The notes under the pieces were generated by a model that was not told where the DNA came from, did not search any database, and saw only the letters and a program-made list of their open reading frames with translations. Of a stretch of 64,000 nucleotides of DNA, positions 60,809 to 64,000 are shown in pieces. Source of the stretch: UBA11591 sp040220895 (GTDB lineage Bacteria; Bacteroidota; Bacteroidia; Flavobacteriales_E; Vicingaceae). The position numbers were made by a program, and so were the translations under genes. The stretch spans positions 21,674 to 85,673 of the forward strand of contig JAVJVY010000009.1 in assembly GCA_040220895.1 (NCBI GenBank), read 5' to 3'. Within the stretch, counting starts at the first letter, position 1, and every line of letters starts with the position of its first letter.

Positions 60809-60829
60809 AGTATTCACTCGTTTTTCTTT

Positions 60830-61255
60830 TTAATCAATTATCCATTCTTCGTCTTTGATGAAGACCGTCCCTCTGAAATGAGCAACCAGGTTATTATCCT
60901 GATTGTAAATTTCCACCTCATATCGGCCAAGGGTTTTTGAACGTTGAATTTCATGAACAGAGGCTGTGATCACGTCATTGGCTTTGCAAGGCAAGAGGTG
61001 AGAAATCTGGGTATCAACCGACACGCATTGCTTGCCACGACTATTCGAGGCAAAGGCAAGCGCGCTGTCTGCCAGCGCGTAGGTAATCGCACCGTGGGCA
61101 ATGCCAAAACCATTAGACATGTCATTTCGAACCGTCAGTTGAACTTCGCAGCTGCCGCTTTCTACCTTTGTCACCTTCATGCCCAACCATTGGCTTAGAA
61201 TGTCGTTCTGAAACATCTTTTCGATCACTTTTTTTGCCCTTGTACTATCTTCCAT
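60830..61255 (-). CDS. paaI: Hydroxyphenylacetyl-CoA thioesterase PaaI
   Basis: A 141-aa hotdog thioesterase that rescues CoA from dead-end phenylacetyl-CoA derivatives. Visible are M-S-N-G-F-G-I-A-H-G-A-I-T-Y-A-L-A-D-S-A-L-A-F-A-S-N (the Asn/His-Gly and Asp catalytic segment). ATG at 61255 is chosen; an upstream start would span the promoter. First of the paaI-paaJ-paaY operon, with a 21-nt gap to paaJ. A TAACTTTG box lies upstream. Confidence 0.88.
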   Translation of the reverse strand: MEDSTRAKKVIEKMFQNDILSQWLGMKVTKVESGSCEVQLTVRNDMSNGFGIAHGAITYALADSALAFASNSRGKQCVSVDTQISHLLPCKANDVITASVHEIQRSKTLGRYEVEIYNQDNNLVAHFRGTVFIKDEEWIID

Positions 61256-61278
61256 TTTAACGCAGAACTCTGAGTGGG

Positions 61279-61286
61279 CAAAGTTA
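61279..61286 (-). promoter_or_regulatory. TAnnTTTG -7 box for paaI-paaJ-paaY
   Basis: Minus-strand TAACTTTG, an exact match, 23 nt upstream of the paaI ATG. The remaining 61287-61411 gap holds a TATGTTTA near-consensus (61385-61392) on the plus strand for the next gene. Confidence 0.45.
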
Positions 61287-61411
61287 GCAGATAAATTCGT
61301 TGCCACTCATTTACACAGGCATACCACTTATTAGAAGGCATCCACCACCGACATATTAAGCCAATAGAAGCCCTATTACCGTCGTATGTTTACCATGCCA
61401 AAAATGACCAC

Positions 61412-64000
61412 ATGAAACTAAGATTAAGCATCGCAGCTCTATTCATACTTGCAATTTTTACAGCTGCCAACGCCACTGAAAATATAGGAAGTAAGAAAAA
61501 AGCAAGCCAGCCTACCAAGGCCTCGAGTGCCGAGTGTGCTCCAGCCAACGGACTGACCTACTTGAATTTTAACAATGTGAACGCCCTCATTGAAACCGGC
61601 GGTAACATGTGGCAGGACCGGCCAAACACGGCTTCGGCTTATGAAGTGCCGGCCAATTCAGGACAAACGGCCATTTTCTCGGGTTCCCTTTGGATGGGCG
61701 GCACCGATGCCAATGATCAGTTAAAGATCGCAGCGGTTACATTTAGGCAAGGAACCAACGACTTCTGGACGGGTCCATTAACTACGGACGGTTCGGCAGA
61801 AATCACTCCCGACGTTTGTTCGGAGTACGACCGCTTTTACCACATCACCCGACAGGACGTCATTACTTTTTTGGCCTGGTATAATTGCAAAGAAACAGGC
61901 GAAGGTTGCGATGCCATTCCCGAAGGGTATAAAGTGCCTCGGGTTATTTTGGAATGGCCAGCCCACGGCGACGAAGGCCTGGGACAAGATTTTTACCTGG
62001 CTCCTTTTTTTGACAGGGATGGCGATGGCATCTACGACCCTGAAAACAGTGGCGATTACCCTTATTACGACCTTAACGGTGACATCGACTGCCGTGCAGT
62101 TAGAGACATCCGTCTTTTTGGGGATGATACTTACTGGTGGGTGTTCAACGACAAGGGAAACATCCACACAGAAACCAACGGTGCCAGCATCGGTATGGAG
62201 ATACGCGCTCAGGCCTTTGCCTTTGCCACTAACGACGAGGTCAACGACATGACCTTCTACAACTACGAATTGATCAACCGGTCGACTTTTACCCTTTTCA
62301 ATACCTACTTCGGACAATGGGTCGATGCCGACCTTGGTGGTGCCTTCGACGATTACGTTGGATGTGATGTTCAGCGGGGACTTGGTTATTGTTACAACGG
62401 CGACGATTTCGACCAAGACAATGGCGGCCAAAAGGGTTATGGAGACCGACCGCCGGCCGTAGGTGTTGATTTTTTTGAAGGGCCTTATCAAGACAATGAC
62501 GGCGTTAACAACGCCTATGGCATTGGAAAAGACGAGGCCCTGAACGGCCTTGGCTATTATAACCCGGCTGATGCAAGACCGGACAGTATCATTGACAACG
62601 AGCGCTTCGGCATGCGGCGTTTCGTTTATTACAACAACGCCGGCGGGGTGAATGGAAACCCAAACACGGCACTGGAGCACTACAACTACCTTAGGAGTGT
62701 ATGGAGGAACGGTTCAAAAATGGTCTTTGGTGGCCAGGGAACCCCGGGCACCGCAGGTGCAACTACCCTGGAATGCGATTTTATGTTTCCCAGAGATTCC
62801 GACCCCAGACACTGGGGAACACAGGGCATTGATCCGGGCTTCAACTGGACCGAGGTCACGGCCGGAAACCCACCGGGTGACCGACGATTTTTACAATCTG
62901 CCGGTCCTTTTACCCTGGAACCGGGTGCCATCAATGACATTACTGTTGGTGTGGTTTGGGCCAGGGCCATTAGCGGAAGTGCCGAAGCATCTGTTGACAA
63001 GTTGCTGCAGGCCGATTCTAAAGCACAGGCCTTGTTCGACAACTGTTTTGATGTGCTAGACGGGCCGGATGCGCCTGATCTTAGTGGTGTTGAACTGGAC
63101 AAAGAGATCATCTTATACCTGACCAATAAAAAAGGACTTTCCAATAATTACCGAAAAACTCCGGGTGATTACAACGAGGTCGATCCCTTTATCATCGCGC
63201 CCGAGGGCGAGGTCTACGACAATAAATACCGATTCCAGGGTTACCAGGTTTACCAGGTCAGTAGTGAAGACGTTTCGATCAACGAACTCGGCGACCTTGA
63301 CCGTGCCCGCCTTGTTTTTCAATGTGACATCAAAGACGAAGTGGCCGACATTGTGAACTACACGTTTGACGAAGAATTGGGCGCCACCGTGCCAGAGACA
63401 ATGGTCAAGAACGCCGAAAACGACGGGATCAAAACCACGTTCCGCGTAACGGAAGATCAATTTGCCAGCGGTGACCCCAAACTGGTGAATTTCAAGACCT
63501 ACTATTTCATTGCCATCGCTTATGCACACAATGAATTCAAACCTTACAGCGAAACGCCGGATGGATTGGATGGGCAAAAACTGGCATACTTACCCTCTAG
63601 AAAAGGCGTAAGCGGCGGGATTCAAAGCGTTGCACTGGTCCCCCACAAACAAGAACCCAAGAACGGTGGAACCATCATCAATTCCAATTACGGCGACCAG
63701 CCGCGCATTACGCGCATCGAGGGTCAGGGCAACGGGGGCTTTAACCTGGCCTTTACCCCTGCCACACTTGAGCGACTACTGGAAACCAATGATGCCGGCA
63801 GTGTCTTTCCTACTTACCAAGCAGGACGTGGACCGGTGGGTGTCAAAGTGATCGACCCGACCAACGTCTATGACGGTGATTATGTCATGCAGGTCTATGA
63901 AGAAGACGGCGAATTCCAATGGAAGGTCTGGAGAGAAGGCGCCGGAAGTGCCGAGCTGAACGATACGGTCTTTTCTGAGGCTCCACTGAGCATAGAAAAC
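61412..64000 (+). CDS. Large secreted protein, 3' end outside window (probable T9SS cargo)
   Basis: 863 codons are visible and the frame stays open to the window edge. Signal peptide (1-20, ending A-N-A), then a long extracellular region with Q-T-A-I-F-S-G-S-L-W-M-G-G (about 86-98), an Asp-rich calcium-type turn D-R-D-G-D-G-I-Y-D-P, a second acidic stretch D-D-F-D-Q-D-N-G-G, and many aromatic/Asn residues. Proteins of this build in Bacteroidota usually end with a T9SS sorting domain, but the C-terminus is not in the window. No enzymatic motif was identified. Confidence 0.85.
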   Translation, partial: MKLRLSIAALFILAIFTAANATENIGSKKKASQPTKASSAECAPANGLTYLNFNNVNALIETGGNMWQDRPNTASAYEVPANSGQTAIFSGSLWMGGTDANDQLKIAAVTFRQGTNDFWTGPLTTDGSAEITPDVCSEYDRFYHITRQDVITFLAWYNCKETGEGCDAIPEGYKVPRVILEWPAHGDEGLGQDFYLAPFFDRDGDGIYDPENSGDYPYYDLNGDIDCRAVRDIRLFGDDTYWWVFNDKGNIHTETNGASIGMEIRAQAFAFATNDEVNDMTFYNYELINRSTFTLFNTYFGQWVDADLGGAFDDYVGCDVQRGLGYCYNGDDFDQDNGGQKGYGDRPPAVGVDFFEGPYQDNDGVNNAYGIGKDEALNGLGYYNPADARPDSIIDNERFGMRRFVYYNNAGGVNGNPNTALEHYNYLRSVWRNGSKMVFGGQGTPGTAGATTLECDFMFPRDSDPRHWGTQGIDPGFNWTEVTAGNPPGDRRFLQSAGPFTLEPGAINDITVGVVWARAISGSAEASVDKLLQADSKAQALFDNCFDVLDGPDAPDLSGVELDKEIILYLTNKKGLSNNYRKTPGDYNEVDPFIIAPEGEVYDNKYRFQGYQVYQVSSEDVSINELGDLDRARLVFQCDIKDEVADIVNYTFDEELGATVPETMVKNAENDGIKTTFRVTEDQFASGDPKLVNFKTYYFIAIAYAHNEFKPYSETPDGLDGQKLAYLPSRKGVSGGIQSVALVPHKQEPKNGGTIINSNYGDQPRITRIEGQGNGGFNLAFTPATLERLLETNDAGSVFPTYQAGRGPVGVKVIDPTNVYDGDYVMQVYEEDGEFQWKVWREGAGSAELNDTVFSEAPLSIEN

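Noticed and set aside
61778..62680. A 300-codon open frame on the minus strand inside the large secreted protein
   Set aside because: It lies antisense to a clearly coding frame with signal peptide and Asp-rich motifs; its translation is Val/Ile-rich with no domain, typical of a shadow frame.
63113..63577. A 154-codon minus-strand frame inside the same gene
   Set aside because: Same situation: antisense shadow with no start context or domain signature.
1..64000. CRISPR arrays, insertion sequences, integrases or phage genes
   Set aside because: No repeat-spacer pattern, terminal inverted repeats or transposase/integrase coding sequence was seen.

Overview
The window looks like chromosomal DNA of a marine Bacteroidota, probably a Flavobacteriales-type bacterium. 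The evidence is type IX secretion (T9SS) sorting domains on several very large secreted proteins, a PorP/SprF-type outer-membrane protein, the absence of clear Shine-Dalgarno sequences, recurring promoter boxes of the Bacteroidota form TAnnTTTG, and a proteorhodopsin with a Met tuning residue. No rRNA, CRISPR array, phage or insertion sequence was seen. No stretch without a gene exceeds 300 bases; the longest (12611-12887) is the regulatory region upstream of the rhodopsin gene.

Layout: 1-9830 holds housekeeping and envelope genes (ABC exporter fragment, rbfA, LolC/E-type permease, dusB, CPBP protease, an exbB-exbD-exbD energizer operon, tRNA-Ser, asparaginase, tatD, a heptosyltransferase-like gene). 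10022-12887 is the light-harvesting island: proteorhodopsin followed by the beta-carotene cleavage enzyme Blh that makes its retinal, with palindromic DNA upstream. 12888-31166 is mainly core metabolism, repair and translation (uvrC, gpsA, lysS, cysS, aspS, tadA, a sugar-phosphate isomerase, a threonine dehydrogenase-like SDR, a bacilliredoxin) plus secreted or exported proteins. 31219-33276 is a T9SS-exported esterase.

33431-37488 is a tightly packed six-gene minus-strand operon built around the radical SAM enzyme ArsS (arsenosugar biosynthesis). It also carries a DUF547 protein, an AhpD-like protein, a lipoprotein rhodanese, a TIGR04282-type glycosyltransferase and a purine nucleoside phosphorylase. 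No arsenite methyltransferase is present here. Divergent to it is a methionine-type aminotransferase and omega-amidase pair.

39549-48644 is a surface-protein operon: an 850-aa repeat protein, a PorP/SprF partner, a lipoprotein and a 1576-aa protein, both large proteins ending in gliding-motility/T9SS type B tails. The 1576-aa protein has three copies of a roughly 200-aa module inserted inside PKD-like domains, which I do not recognise as a named domain. 48757-58880 continues with envelope proteins (an Ig-like lipoprotein, a 1195-aa outer-membrane protein of unknown function, an OmpA-like lipoprotein) and small enzymes (fRMsr, ComF, Xth). 58995-61255 is a paaI-paaJ-paaY operon from phenylacetate catabolism, and the window ends inside a large secreted protein.

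The best candidates for a second look are the ArsS operon, the nested repeat module, the rhodopsin regulatory region, and a set of genes whose promoter -7 box ends 4 nt before the start codon, suggesting leaderless transcripts.
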